Below are positions 33,369 to 43,700 of a stretch of DNA of 64,000 bases, piece after piece. Both the position numbers and the translations under genes were made by a program. Source of the stretch: VGSG01 sp040756375. GTDB taxonomy: Bacteria; Desulfobacterota; Desulfomonilia; Desulfomonilales; Desulfomonilaceae. The notes under the pieces are model-generated. The model had not been told where the DNA came from and did not search any database. It saw only the letters and a list, made by a program, of their open reading frames with translations. Each line of letters begins with the position of its first letter. Position 1 is the stretch's first letter. The stretch lies in assembly GCA_040756375.1 (NCBI GenBank), contig JBFLZC010000001.1:502901-566900 (forward strand), in the 5' to 3' direction.

Positions 33369-34451
33369 CTACTGCTCCACTTCGACCCATCGTTCGAACT
33401 GGTGGTACTTCCGCTGGATGTAATGGAAGATCCCTTCCGGGAGTGCCACGATAAAGACCACCAGCGACAGAGCGTACAGCACCGTCCTCATGCCGCCGAA
33501 TCCTCGCAGAGCCTCGGAAAAGGGCACCAGCATAAAAGCGCCCATGAACGACCCCGCGAATGTGCCCATGCCTCCCACCACAGCGGACGCAATGGGAAGG
33601 ATGGAATAATCCAGAGCGAACACAGGCATTCCCACGAAAAGGTACACGTGGGTCATAAAAGCGCCGCAAAACGAGCACAGCGAACCCGCGATAAACAGCG
33701 CCTGAGCCTTAACCACATAGATATTGATTCCACCGCTCATCACAGCGCGGTCATTGTCCTTGATGGCTTTCAAAACCAGCCCGTAGTCCGAAGTCATCAA
33801 CCTCCGAAGGCAAAAGAGCGTCACCATGCTCACGATCAGGATCAGGTACACCTCGAACCAGATCGACGGCAGCGGTTTCAGGCCCGTGAGCCCCTCGGTG
33901 CCGCCGAGGATGTGTGTTGCTTCGATGCTGCGTTCGATCATAAGTGGGAGCACCAGCGTGACCATGGCAAAATAAATGCCTCGCAGCCGAAGCACCGGCA
34001 GGAGCACTACCGTGCACACTGCGCCTCCCAGCACAGTTGCAAGCGGGATCGTCAGCCAGACCGGCATGCCGGCATACTGATCCAGCGTGCCTGCAATGTA
34101 CGCTCCCACACCAAAGAAGAGCGCCTGCCCTAACGAAACCATTCCCACGGAAACCAGGAAGTCCCAGCTCATCGCGAGGATCGCAAAGACCGCGGTGGAT
34201 ATAAGCACCTTTTGCCAGTACGTCGGTAGCAGCAGAGGAAGCACTAATAGGGCGATCACCGGCAAAACCGGAGGCAATGCCACATAGAGCATCTCACGGT
34301 ACGAGGAGAGTGCGAATATATCATCCGCCCTGGCCTTGATACCGCGATCGAGGCGCTCTTTGCGCAACGTGGTCTTTGCCGCAGGGGCTTGCGGCCCGGC
34401 CGCGTCCTTCACCGGACCCGTCTTATGTGCAGATGCAGGATGTCCAGCCAC
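33369..34451 (-). CDS. livM: LivM-type ABC permease
   Basis: 360 residues. After a 50-residue hydrophilic N-terminus come about nine membrane helices; the family motifs VSVGMVSLGQALFFGVGAYI and GGMGTFAGSFMGAF (EAA-like loop) are present. It forms the membrane channel with LivH. It starts at a GTG that overlaps the livH stop by one base, so the two are translationally coupled. The long Ala/Pro/Lys-rich N-terminus is longer than usual for LivM. Confidence 0.92.
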   Translation of the reverse strand: MAGHPASAHKTGPVKDAAGPQAPAAKTTLRKERLDRGIKARADDIFALSSYREMLYVALPPVLPVIALLVLPLLLPTYWQKVLISTAVFAILAMSWDFLVSVGMVSLGQALFFGVGAYIAGTLDQYAGMPVWLTIPLATVLGGAVCTVVLLPVLRLRGIYFAMVTLVLPLMIERSIEATHILGGTEGLTGLKPLPSIWFEVYLILIVSMVTLFCLRRLMTSDYGLVLKAIKDNDRAVMSGGINIYVVKAQALFIAGSLCSFCGAFMTHVYLFVGMPVFALDYSILPIASAVVGGMGTFAGSFMGAFMLVPFSEALRGFGGMRTVLYALSLVVFIVALPEGIFHYIQRKYHQFERWVEVEQ

Positions 34452-35323
34452 TAGATCCGCTCTTCCAATTCTTTTTGCTTTCCGAACAAGCCGGATGGTC
34501 TGATTACCAGGATGATCAGAATGGCCACCAAGGAGACTATCATCTTCCAGTGGGGCCCCAGCAAGGCATCGCTTGCCATCTGCGCGTACCCGATCAGGAA
34601 AGAAGCCACCACCACTCCGACGGTGCTCCCTAGCCCGCCCACAATGCAGACCGCCATCGCGTTTATCAGCACGTCATAACCGTCATTTACCGATATGGTC
34701 CCGCGAGGCAGAATAAGGATCGCGGCTACCGCGGCAAGACCCGACCCAAAAGCCACGCTCATCCCTGCGATTCGATCCGAATGGATTCCCAGAGTCAGCG
34801 CAGTGCGTTCGTCCTGAGCAATGCCCCGGAAGGCAAGCCCAAGCCTGGTGTGGTGTATAAAGAAGTACAAACCGATCGCAATGACCACGCCTACGCCTAC
34901 GATCCAGAGCCTCTGGTGATCCACGAACGTGTTGCCGATCATAAGGCTCCCATCGGTGAATACCGGCAGCGTGTATTCAAACCCGGTGAATCCCAGATAT
35001 CGGAATGTTTCCAGAATCGCCAAGCCAACTCCGAAGGTGGCAATAACCTCGGAAATCACCAGACCTCGCACACGTAGTAAGACCACGCGGTAGAGGAGCA
35101 ATCCCAGAACCGTGGTAAGTACCACGGAGATAATAGCCGCAAGGAAAAACGGTATCTGGAGCTTGTGCATAAAGATCCAGACAGCATAGCCTGCGAGGAC
35201 GTACAAAGCGCCGTACGCAAAGTTCGACACGCCGCTGATACCGAAGCTCAGACTGAATCCGAGCGCCATCAGCGCCAGGATAACGCTGTTAATGAATCCG
35301 TAGATGATGGTGACTTCGAGCAT
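34451..35323 (-). CDS. livH: LivH-type ABC permease
   Basis: 290 residues with eight or so membrane helices. GFSLSFGISGVSNFAYGALY near the N-terminus and VGGLGSTVGVVVASFLIGYA near residue 225 are the LivH hallmarks. It pairs with LivM as the transporter pore. It follows the substrate-binding gene by 118 bases. Confidence 0.93.
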   Translation of the reverse strand: MLEVTIIYGFINSVILALMALGFSLSFGISGVSNFAYGALYVLAGYAVWIFMHKLQIPFFLAAIISVVLTTVLGLLLYRVVLLRVRGLVISEVIATFGVGLAILETFRYLGFTGFEYTLPVFTDGSLMIGNTFVDHQRLWIVGVGVVIAIGLYFFIHHTRLGLAFRGIAQDERTALTLGIHSDRIAGMSVAFGSGLAAVAAILILPRGTISVNDGYDVLINAMAVCIVGGLGSTVGVVVASFLIGYAQMASDALLGPHWKMIVSLVAILIILVIRPSGLFGKQKELEERI

Positions 35324-35441
35324 AACAAGACTTCTCTTCTGTGTGTGCTTCGGGTCAGAGTCCGGAACACGCGACCGAAATCCCGCTCAGGCGGGACTCA
35401 ATCCTCTGAACTAAACCATCCGGGTCTATGACCCGCATCTT

Positions 35442-36605
35442 CTAATAGCTCGGGATCCATTCCGATACGGGCTCCAGTATCCCTCGGGCTGGATTCGATT
35501 TCAAAACCCGAGCAACCGGAAATCTATTGCTCCTGATGGTCAATGGGGGTGTAAGGCCTCCTGTGTCGAAATCTTTTAGGGACTGCAACGCATTGGTGAC
35601 TCCCTCCTCGTTCAATTGCCCGGCAGCGTCGGCCCTTTTAAGACATTCGACAAAAACCTTGCCCGCGGCGAATGCCACCAGATAGTTCAAGGTTCGATAA
35701 GTAACATCGGGATAATGCTTTGCCGTATACGCCTTAATCTTCTTGATCATCGGCACATCGTCCATCCACCAATAGGCAAAAGGGCTCACTGCCAGAAACG
35801 TAGGGCCGTCGGGTCCCAGCGCCTCCACAACATTCTTGTCCGCGCTCCAGAGCGTGAGCACATATGTGCCCTTCAGTCCAAGATCACGGCACTGTTTGAT
35901 CAAGGCCGGGTTCGAGGGGCCGACCCAGCCGTGAAAAATCACGAAATCCGGGGCCTTGCTCTTTAATTCCTCAATTTGAGCCGTGTGGTCGCCACCTTTG
36001 ATGTCGCCTGCCACCTCACCTACCAATTCCAGTCTCAACCTTTCACACATCACACGGCCAAAGGCTAGAGGATCCTCGCCAAAAGGGCCCTTCGAGTAAA
36101 AGAAAGCTACCCTCGCGTTCTTCTTCGATTTGGCTATGTACTTAAGAGCAACAGCGAATTGGTCCCCGTACGTAGGCCCGACGACAAACATTGAGGGAAT
36201 ACCGCCGACCGCTATTTGAGCCGAAAAAGAAGTGGAGGTGTAGAGGACCTTATAGCGATCTCGAATCAGCGGCGCAGTAGCCAATGCTACAGGCGTGCCT
36301 GAGCCAAAAAAACACAGTGGTTTGCTTCTTGACATCATTTCTTCGAAGACCCTCAATCCTACGTCAGGCTTGTATTGATCGTCTTGTGCCACGAGTTCGA
36401 GTCTTTTGCCGTTAATTCCCCCTTCCTCGTTGGCTATCCCTAGACTATCCTTCATACCGCTTTCAAGTGCGTCGGCCGTCGCAGCAATCCCAGGGGGACC
36501 GGTGCGGGGGAGGCTGATCCCCACAGTAAGTTGATTCTGAGCAACGGCAGCCCCAGTGCTTGCAAAAAGGAGAAACAGAGCCAAGATAATCGTTATCTTT
36601 TTCAT
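35442..36605 (-). CDS. Periplasmic substrate-binding protein (LivJ/HAAT family)
   Basis: 387 residues: signal peptide (KKITIILALFLLFASTGAAV), then a type I periplasmic-binding fold beginning LTVGISLPRTGPPGIAATAD, with GINGKRLELVAQDDQYKPD and FGSGTPVALATAPLIRD. The family includes amino acid, urea, amide and aromatic-carboxylate binders; the ligand is not readable here. The gene precedes livHMGF and fadD-like genes, so it likely delivers an acid that is then CoA-activated. GGGGGAG precedes the ATG; an adjacent GTG at 36608 is an alternative. Confidence 0.9.
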   Translation of the reverse strand: MKKITIILALFLLFASTGAAVAQNQLTVGISLPRTGPPGIAATADALESGMKDSLGIANEEGGINGKRLELVAQDDQYKPDVGLRVFEEMMSRSKPLCFFGSGTPVALATAPLIRDRYKVLYTSTSFSAQIAVGGIPSMFVVGPTYGDQFAVALKYIAKSKKNARVAFFYSKGPFGEDPLAFGRVMCERLRLELVGEVAGDIKGGDHTAQIEELKSKAPDFVIFHGWVGPSNPALIKQCRDLGLKGTYVLTLWSADKNVVEALGPDGPTFLAVSPFAYWWMDDVPMIKKIKAYTAKHYPDVTYRTLNYLVAFAAGKVFVECLKRADAAGQLNEEGVTNALQSLKDFDTGGLTPPLTIRSNRFPVARVLKSNPARGILEPVSEWIPSY

Positions 36606-36965
36606 CACTCTCCCCCTTGATCGGAATTAGCGGCGGTCTCGCCTTTTGGCCGTCTTAGCAGCCTTGAGGGGCAGAGAGGTCGCCCCGCTGACCCCAAAAG
36701 GTTTCCGTGGGGTGTCCCACGCGAGCGGACGCAGGCAAAACCGCCGTCGCGTTGACGAAAAAGTCCTCTAATCCTGTCTCTGAACGGACCTCACCCTCCT
36801 TCACTCCGCCAACCGTTTCTTCCGCCACGCTCGTCAGCCGAACACAGTGCCCGGCTGCCACTTGCCGGCTTGTCCAGCAGTGTCTTGCGCACTGTCAGAA
36901 AGTTACGGGAACCTGCGTTGATATTCGAGCCTTTAGATGGCCGGAATCACCCTCACCCTTCTCTT

Positions 36966-37062
36966 TGTGGAGCGGCCTTTCCAGGCCGCCGGCAGGCTGG
37001 AAAGCCTGCCCCACAGGGGAGAGGGTTTTGCATCCCCCTCCCTTGATGAGAGGGGGAAAACC
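36966..37062. repeat. Composite intergenic repeat TGTGGAGCGGCCTTTCCAGG
   Basis: Nested hairpins CCTTTCCAGGC / GCCTGGAAAG-like and CCCCCTCCC / GAGAGGGGG blocks; a relative lies at 47793-47990. In the gene-free stretch 36606-37110 the part 36650-36960 shows no repeat or gene that I can support. Confidence 0.55.
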
Positions 37063-37110
37063 AATCCAAAAGGCACCTTGCATATTCTATTTCAAACGGT
37101 AAACATCTTC

Positions 37111-38385
37111 TTACTTCGCCGATTTCACCCACTTGGGCAGCGCGATCTTGCCGTCCGCAAGGGCCGCGGGGAAGACGATTACCCGCTTGCCGTCTTCGGT
37201 CCACTGGGCCACGCACCCACATGCAGTTTGGGTCGGATCGTCGCCGTAGATCGCCTGGTTGCCTTCGTCAAACTTGATCCTGCCGATGACACCTTTTCTG
37301 TCGGTCTTCTTCAGCTCTGCGACCAGCTTGTCCGGGTCGAGCGTCCCTGCCCTCTCGATCGCTTCGGCCAGAATATAGACGGCGTCATAAGACGGAGCAG
37401 GACCGTGCCCTGATTCTATGGCCTCGCCATATTTCTTCAGGTAATCGTCATAGAACTTCTTGGCGGGCTCATATTTTGGCACTGAGATGCCGCTGCCCAA
37501 TTCGAAGTTCAGGTTGATCAGTCCGCCGATCTTGCCTTCAAAGGTCTTCCATGCGCCCGGACCGGCCATGGGCGAGATGAACCCACACAGCATTGCAGGG
37601 ACCTGCATGCTCTTCCATTGCTTGAGAAGGATGCCGCTCTGGGGCATATCGAAGATCGGCATGATGATCTGCGCGCCGGCTGTCCTCGCTTTTACCAGGC
37701 CGGCAGAAAAATCGGATGAACCCGTGGGATAGGCTTCCGAGCCCACGACCTGGAATCCCATTTTCGAGGTTACCACTCCGCTGGTACCCTTTGCCGTGCC
37801 CTGCGCCCACAGAACGTCCTGAGCCATCACATAGAGTTTGTCATAGCCAAACTCCTGCTTCATCAAGCCCAGCGACTTGGCCAGGTACCCCACCAAGAAC
37901 TTCGCATTCAGACAGACCCGGAAGCAGTACTTGTACTTCTCGGGGTCTTCCTTGATCTTTTCTTCAGACTTCGGGGACATGGCAATGGTGCCAAGCATGG
38001 GGACCTTGTACTTGGCCAGGATGTCCATCCCGGCGAGCAAGGCTTCCGACCGGAACGGACCCACCACGATGGCGTTCACCTTCTTGTCGGTGATGATTTT
38101 CTCGATCCCGAGGAGAGCTTCGGAGACCGGCACGCCCGGTGAAGCATCGCGTATGTCTATGGTTTCCAGCTTGATGGGCCTCTTTTCCGCGCCGACCTTG
38201 ACTCCGCCCTTGGCGTTGATCTCTTCCACGGCCATTTGCACGGCCTTGAGGGCCTCCTTGCCCTCCAGAGCGGTGAGCGCGGTAGGCACGCCCACGAGAA
38301 TGGGATCCGCAGCCAAGACCACGGACGCCATCAGCCACGCACTCAGCAACACCAGTGCAGGTACAGAAACGAGGAGCCTCTTCAT
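37111..38385 (-). CDS. Second periplasmic substrate-binding protein (LivJ/HAAT family)
   Basis: 424 residues: signal peptide (KRLLVSVPALVLLSAWLMAS) and a type I binding fold starting ILVGVPTALTALEGKEALKA, with IDIRDASPGVP and VVGPFRSEALLAG. Quite different from the protein at 35442, so it probably binds another ligand and may share livHMGF. GAAGGAGGTG precedes the ATG at 38385. The gene is divergent from a FadR-type regulator, with an operator-like site in between, and has its own TTGACA promoter. Confidence 0.92.
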   Translation of the reverse strand: MKRLLVSVPALVLLSAWLMASVVLAADPILVGVPTALTALEGKEALKAVQMAVEEINAKGGVKVGAEKRPIKLETIDIRDASPGVPVSEALLGIEKIITDKKVNAIVVGPFRSEALLAGMDILAKYKVPMLGTIAMSPKSEEKIKEDPEKYKYCFRVCLNAKFLVGYLAKSLGLMKQEFGYDKLYVMAQDVLWAQGTAKGTSGVVTSKMGFQVVGSEAYPTGSSDFSAGLVKARTAGAQIIMPIFDMPQSGILLKQWKSMQVPAMLCGFISPMAGPGAWKTFEGKIGGLINLNFELGSGISVPKYEPAKKFYDDYLKKYGEAIESGHGPAPSYDAVYILAEAIERAGTLDPDKLVAELKKTDRKGVIGRIKFDEGNQAIYGDDPTQTACGCVAQWTEDGKRVIVFPAALADGKIALPKWVKSAK

Positions 38386-38543
38386 TGACACACCTCCTTC
38401 TTTTCTCATGGAATCTGTTGGAAACTCATGAAGCGTGCACTCAAAGCCACGCGAGCACTCATACGTGAGAGAGGCCGGGTCACGGCCTCGTTGGGTGCTA
38501 GGGAAGAGGCCCTCTTAACTGAAGGGCCGGGTTCAACTCCTCA

Positions 38544-38572
38544 TTCTTATTGAAATGCCAAGAAACTGTCAA
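38544..38572 (-). promoter_or_regulatory. Promoter of the second binding-protein gene
   Basis: Minus strand TTGACA (38572-38567), 17-base spacer, TAAGAA (38549-38544). The leader is about 150 bases and contains GAGGCCGTGACCCGGCCTC-like imperfect hairpins. Confidence 0.6.
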
Positions 38573-38639
38573 CGCTGAACATTGAGTTCATGGCTAGAAC
38601 TAAGGATTTTGAGTCAAATCCGTACAACCGACGGCTGAA

Positions 38640-38650
38640 TGGTCTAACCA
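38640..38650. promoter_or_regulatory. FadR-subfamily GntR operator TGGTCTAACCA
   Basis: A perfect palindrome around the centre T that matches the FadR-subfamily consensus TNGTNNNACNA exactly. It lies in the divergent region between the binding-protein gene and the GntR regulator, 17 bases above the regulator -35 box. Confidence 0.75.
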
Positions 38651-38667
38651 TTACAATTGAAAAATGT

Positions 38668-38696
38668 TTGTGTCAAGAAAAAGATTTTGGTACGAT
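38668..38696 (+). promoter_or_regulatory. Promoter of the GntR regulator gene
   Basis: TTGTGT (38668-38673), 17-base spacer, TACGAT (38691-38696). It gives a leader of about 55 bases. With the operator and the divergent promoter this accounts for the gene-free stretch 38386-38758. Confidence 0.55.
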
Positions 38697-38758
38697 AAGA
38701 AAAATTCTTGCAAATCGCCCGCGCTTGAGTCATGCCTAACATCGCAAAAGGGGTCCAG

Positions 38759-39496
38759 ATGCGCAGGTTTAAGCCTATCCGGCAGTCCAGGGTTTCCGAG
38801 GAAGTTACGGAACAGCTCAAGCAATCCATCCTGCAAGGGCATTTCAAGGCAGGAGACAGGCTTCCTGCGGAGCGCGTTCTGGCCGAAGACTTTCAAGTGA
38901 GCCGCGTGGCGATTCGTGAAGCATTGCGGACCCTTGAGAATTCCGGGTTCATCATGACGCGACAAGGCGCGAGCGGCGGCGCGTTCGTTACCGATCTGTC
39001 ATTCGACCATCTTGCCAATGCCTTCCTGGATCTATTCTTGGCCGAAAAAATCTCCGTGCCTGAACTCAGCCAGGTGAGGATGCTTGTTGAACCGGAAGTC
39101 GCGCGTCTGGCTGCCATGAACCTCACGCCTCATTACGCTGAAGCCTTGAAGCAGGCTTTGGAAGCAGAAGATTTCCCCGTGAGGTCCTTGGAGGAAGACA
39201 TTGACCGTAAGACGGCTGTGCACTTCATTCTCGTGGAAATGTGCGGCAATCGGTTCTTTGAAGCCCTTATCAGATCCTTGATGGGCTTGACTAAGCGCGT
39301 GGTACAGGCTGTCCAACCCGATCCGGGGAAAATGCATCCTGCCGGGCTGCACCGGCCCATCGTGGAAGCCGTTCTGGCCGGTGAGCCGGAAGCCGCGGCC
39401 GCAGCAATGAGGCGCCACGCGGCAGAATTCGGGCAGGCTCTAGTCACCTTCGAAAAGGCCTTTCGCGAAACCCAGGCCCCATCCCCATTGGAGTAG
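38759..39496 (+). CDS. FadR-subfamily GntR transcriptional regulator
   Basis: 245 residues. The winged helix comprises VSEEVTEQLKQSILQGHFKA, GDRLPAERVLAEDFQVSRVA and IREALRTLENSGFIMTRQG; the C-terminal FCD domain is all-helical with metal/ligand residues such as the His of TAVHFILVEM, HRPIVEAVLAGE and MRRHAAEFG. FCD regulators bind carboxylic acids or acyl-CoA. It likely controls the divergent binding-protein gene through TGGTCTAACCA, and perhaps the liv operon. AAAGGGG precedes ATG 38759 by five bases; an ATG at 38732 has no ribosome site. Confidence 0.92.
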   Translation: MRRFKPIRQSRVSEEVTEQLKQSILQGHFKAGDRLPAERVLAEDFQVSRVAIREALRTLENSGFIMTRQGASGGAFVTDLSFDHLANAFLDLFLAEKISVPELSQVRMLVEPEVARLAAMNLTPHYAEALKQALEAEDFPVRSLEEDIDRKTAVHFILVEMCGNRFFEALIRSLMGLTKRVVQAVQPDPGKMHPAGLHRPIVEAVLAGEPEAAAAAMRRHAAEFGQALVTFEKAFRETQAPSPLE

Positions 39497-39526
39497 GGGC
39501 GGACCCGCGTGTCCGCCCGGCCTTTG

Positions 39527-40372
39527 CTATAAATCCATCGTGGAGCCCTCTCGAGCCCCATCCACTACCACGTCCGTGCCCGCTTTATCGAAGATCTCCC
39601 TGCATCGTTCCACCATAGCCGTGACCTGGTCGTCTCTTCGCCACGGGTCGTGGTGGAAGAGTAAGAGCTGCTTGACGTTGGCTTCCATTGCCAATCGAGC
39701 CACTGTGGCCAGGTCTGAATGGCCCCAGCCGCGGCGCATGTCCATTTCCTCAGGCACATACTGGCAATCGTGCACCAGCAGATCCGCGTCACGACTGAAC
39801 GCGACAAAATCCTTGAACGAAGCCCCGACCCAGCCTTTTTCCATCAATTCATTGTCGGTAAGAAATACGAATGCGCCCGTGTCTTCGGTGAATCGAAATC
39901 CCATACCACCCTGAGGGTGTTGGAGCCGATTCGAGCGGATTTCCATACCGTCGATTTCAACCGGTCCCTGAGTGGGATGGTCCACATGTTGGATGTCTGC
40001 CTTGAGATCCTTGAAGCTGATCGGCCAGGTCCCATCCATATACTTGTTGTTGAAAACGTGCCGGAGGCCTTCGATGCCTCTGGTGCTGCCGGCTACGGTT
40101 ATTCGGGTATTCGGGTGGAAGATCGGCCCAAAAAAGGGAAAACCCATGACATGATCCCAGTGGATGTGGGTCATGAACAGGTAGATTTCCAGAGGCTCTC
40201 CCTTGGCGAGCAACGAATCGCCCAGTTGGCGCACTCCACTCCCTGCGTCGATTACGATAGTGCGGCCCGACGCTGTGGTTACTTCCAGGCAGGTGGTATT
40301 GCCGCCGTAGATCAGCGTGTCGGGTCCGGGCGCCGCGATGGAACCTCGAGTCCCCCAAAAGGTAATTTTCAT
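39527..40372 (-). CDS. MBL-fold metallohydrolase
   Basis: 281 residues. The beta-lactamase-fold motif THIHWDH (HxHxDH), an initial MKITFWGTRGS segment, DAGSGVRQLG, a second-metal histidine in the GHSDLATVARLA region and LLLFHHDPWR are visible. This is the Pqq-B/RNase-Z-like group with unknown substrate; phosphodiesters or cyclic nucleotides are possible. The start at 40372 matches the usual beginning of the family though no ribosome site is evident. It converges on the GntR gene; a GTAGGGGCGGACCCG repeat lies between them. Confidence 0.88.
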   Translation of the reverse strand: MKITFWGTRGSIAAPGPDTLIYGGNTTCLEVTTASGRTIVIDAGSGVRQLGDSLLAKGEPLEIYLFMTHIHWDHVMGFPFFGPIFHPNTRITVAGSTRGIEGLRHVFNNKYMDGTWPISFKDLKADIQHVDHPTQGPVEIDGMEIRSNRLQHPQGGMGFRFTEDTGAFVFLTDNELMEKGWVGASFKDFVAFSRDADLLVHDCQYVPEEMDMRRGWGHSDLATVARLAMEANVKQLLLFHHDPWRRDDQVTAMVERCREIFDKAGTDVVVDGAREGSTMDL

Positions 40373-40507
40373 GTCCGGCTGAGCCCTTGCTCCGAGCAAT
40401 TTTTAAAGAAATTCAACCATATCAAGGAACTCGCAGCAAGTCATCAAAAAACAGGAGCTGAGGACAACCATTAAGCCATGTGCAGGAGTGAAGCCTCTCC
40501 GACCTGT

Positions 40508-40620
40508 CATTGCGAGGAGCGAAGGGACGAAGCAATCTAGTTCCTGGTGGGACGGGCATCTTGCCCGTCATTTGGCCAGACAGGCAAGATGCCTGTCCCA
40601 CCAAGGGAGATTGCTTCTCC
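40508..40620. repeat. Nested inverted repeats upstream of the NLR-like gene
   Basis: Outer pair GCGAGGAGCGAAGGGACGAA ... AGATTGCTTCTCCCG (40512-40620) and inner pair GGTGGGACGGGCATCTTGCC ... GCAAGATGCCTGTCCCACC (40546-40602). The rest of 40373-40788 shows no gene; a weak TTCAAA-17-TATCTT element near 40696-40724 may be the promoter of the next gene. Confidence 0.7.
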
Positions 40621-40788
40621 CGCTTTTCCGCGGGGTAGCAATAACACCCCCGTACACGCGTACCTGAACTGTCATGCAACAGACTACCGATTCGCGTTCA
40701 AAGCAGTTCGGACCTGTGATATCTTAAGGTTTAAGCATCAGTTAGTGTGTGCACCCCCGACCGGACTTACCCAGCAACGAGGCATCGG

Positions 40789-43700
40789 ATGGACAAGCCC
40801 GTACACGTGTTGATTGTCACCGCCGCGCGTGGTGAAGACAAGGCAGTGCGCGAGGTTGACGAAGGTGGCCTCGGCGAGTGGGAAAAGGCCAAAGGGCCGA
40901 AAGGATACCCCTTCAAAGTCTGGGTCCGAGACTACGAAACGCACGATGGCCGACTCATGAGGGTTGCCGTGACACGCGCCTACGAAATGGGCGCAAGCGC
41001 TACGGGCAACGCGGCCGCGCGGCTGGTAGACTTCTATAAGCCGCAATGCCTGGCCATGTGCGGGGTGTGTGCGGGCAATCCGGAGCGCACCAAGCTGGGG
41101 GACGTGATCATAGCCGACCGCGTGTACGATTACGACAGGGGCGAACAGATAAGAAAGTCGCCCCGAGCACGCATCGAGTTCCACCCCGACATGATGACGC
41201 ACCCACTCAAGCCCCAATGGAAGCAGGCGGCTGAGGGCTTCAACATCCCATCGGATGCGTCTTGGCTGCTGGAACGGCCAATACTCGCTAAACAGCCTCC
41301 GTGGGCCATCCATGTGGGTCCGATGGCAACTGGCAGCAAGCTGGTGCGCGACAAGGGCATTTGGGATCGGCTCAGAGGCACCCAGCAACGCATATGCGGG
41401 CTTGACATGGAAGCGTCTGCGATCGGCCTAACCGGCTTTCTCCAAGAAGTGCCTATGATCGTAGTGAAAGGCGTCATGGACTATGGAGAACCTGAACGGA
41501 AAGACATTTTCCGTTCTTTCGCGGCGCGGGCAGCCGCGGAAGTGCTGATCGGCTTTCTGCGGCAGCACCTGGAGCCGCAAGGGGACGAGCTCACGGGCTC
41601 TCGCCTGAAGCACGGGGAACCGAAGGCCGACAAGTCCCGCAAGGACGTACTTTCAGAAAACATTTACAAGGACGTGCCTTCGGCAGCGAACCCGGCAACC
41701 CTCCTCAATGCCCGGTATCAGGTAGTCCCCTTCTTCGATGACCTACGTGCTACGGAATTGAAAGATCTGGAGCAGTGGTGCGCTGATGACAAGGCCACCA
41801 GCGTTCGTCTGTTCGTGGGCGCGGGTGGATCGGGCAAGACCCGTCTCTTTATCGAATGGGCCCGGCGGATGCGAGATCGAGGGTGGTTTGCCGGTTTTGT
41901 GCGCGAGGAACTATCCGAAGAGGATATGGAAATCCTCTTAACACCGTGGAAGCCGTGTCTGGTTGTCATAGACTACGCGGAAAGTCGACCACGACTGAGC
42001 GATTTTCTGATTCGAGTAGCTGAACGCTCATCAAACGGCGGGCAGCCGCTACGAGTGGCCTTATTGGCGCGGGAGATCGCGGACTGGTGGAATGCGCTGC
42101 AAGAATCAAACGACGCGTTACGACACCTGCTCAGCGAACATCTGCCCACGCGGTTGGAAACGGTGCCAATGGAAGGCCCGCTGCGGCTGGAAGTATGGAA
42201 ACAAGCGGCAAACGCATTTGCTGACAAGCTTGTCAAGCGTACACCCGAGGACGAACCGGACCTGAACAATGACTTATTCGGCCGGCCGCTCTACCTCCAC
42301 ATGGCAGCCCTGGCCGCAGTTGAAGAATTGGACATCACCGCGAATGGACTGCTAAATGACATTGTCGCGCACGAGAAGCGCGTCTGGTCCAAGCAGTTCC
42401 CTCACAGCCCCGACTTCTTGCCTCGCGCCAGCCGCATGGTGGCAACCGTGACTTTGCGTGGCGGAGTTTCGTCGGTGGAAGAGGCTGAGACGCTCAACCA
42501 AAGAATCAAAGGACCCAAAGAACGGTCATTTATTCAGTTCTTGCGACGGCTGTATCCTGGGTCTCCCCAAAGCCCCCAGGCCCGATACATGGCCCCTCTG
42601 GAGCCGGACCTCCTTGGCGAAGCATTGATTGAAGGCGTTCTTGCAGACCCGAACATCCGGCAGGATTATCTGGAGCAGGTCTTCGACGGAGCCGACCAAT
42701 CCGCCTTGAGAACCGGCTTCACCGTTCTCAGCCGTCTTTCCATACGTCGTCCCGAAGAGGGCTCGGAATGGCTGCGACAGGTCCTCGACGCGGATGTAAA
42801 AGGCAGAGCAACACCCGCAGTTGACGCGTGCCTGGCGGTCTGTTCGGAGAGCGCCCACGCTGCCACCGGCGTGGTGCTCGAGCGAGCGCTTCGCCGCGAG
42901 GGCACACCTGAGTTGGCTCGAGACTTCGAGGAACGACTCCCTGAACAGACCGTTTCTCTGCGAGAAGTGGCGGTGTGGGCGACGGAGAAGCTCTTGGCGG
43001 GGATGCCGGCAGATCCGAAGGGCGAGGATGCCCGAAATAAGCGGGCAGGCCTACTCAACAACCTCGGAAACAGGCTGTGCGATCTAGGGCGCCGTGAGGA
43101 AGCACTGAAAGCTGCCGATGAAGCGGTGACTATTCGCCGCGAGCTTGCTAGGGCCCGTCCAGACGCCTTCCTGCCCCACTTGGCGGGGAGTCTCAACAAT
43201 CTCGGGATTAGGCTGAGCGATCTTGGACGTCGCGAGGAAGCACTGAGGGCGGCCCAGGAGAGCGCCACCATCCATCGGGGGCTAGCCAAGGCCCGTCCAG
43301 ACGCATTCCTGCCTGACCTGGCAATGAGCCTCAACAACCTGGGAGCCACGCTGAGCGATCTGGGCCGTCACGAGGATGCGCTCAGAGCTGCCCAGGAGGC
43401 CGTGGCCATTCGCCGCGAGCTTGCCAAGGCACGTCCGGATGCATTCCTGCCCGACCTGGCAATGAGCCTCAACAACGTGGGAGCCATGCTGAGCGCTCTG
43501 GGCCGCCGCGAGGATGCGTTGAAAGCAGCCCAGAAGGCCACGGACATCTACCGCGAACGTGCCAAGTCCGTTCCGGACGCATTCCTGCCCGACCTGGCAG
43601 GGAGCCTCAACAACGTGGGAAACATGCTGAGCGAACTGGGCCGCCGCGAGGAAGCCCTGGAGGCTACCGAGGAGGCCGTGGCGATTCGACGTCGGCTCGC

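Noticed and set aside
33270..34133. 287-codon open frame on the plus strand opposite livM
   Set aside because: His/Gln/Arg-rich translation without any domain; the minus strand encodes a clear LivM permease.
36655..36861. 68-codon minus-strand frame between the two binding-protein genes
   Set aside because: No start signal, no recognised domain and no support beyond openness; a decayed gene fragment is possible but not supportable.
42666..43349. Minus-strand frames across the TPR array of the NLR-like gene
   Set aside because: Repetitive translations arise from the 138-bp DNA repeats in antisense.
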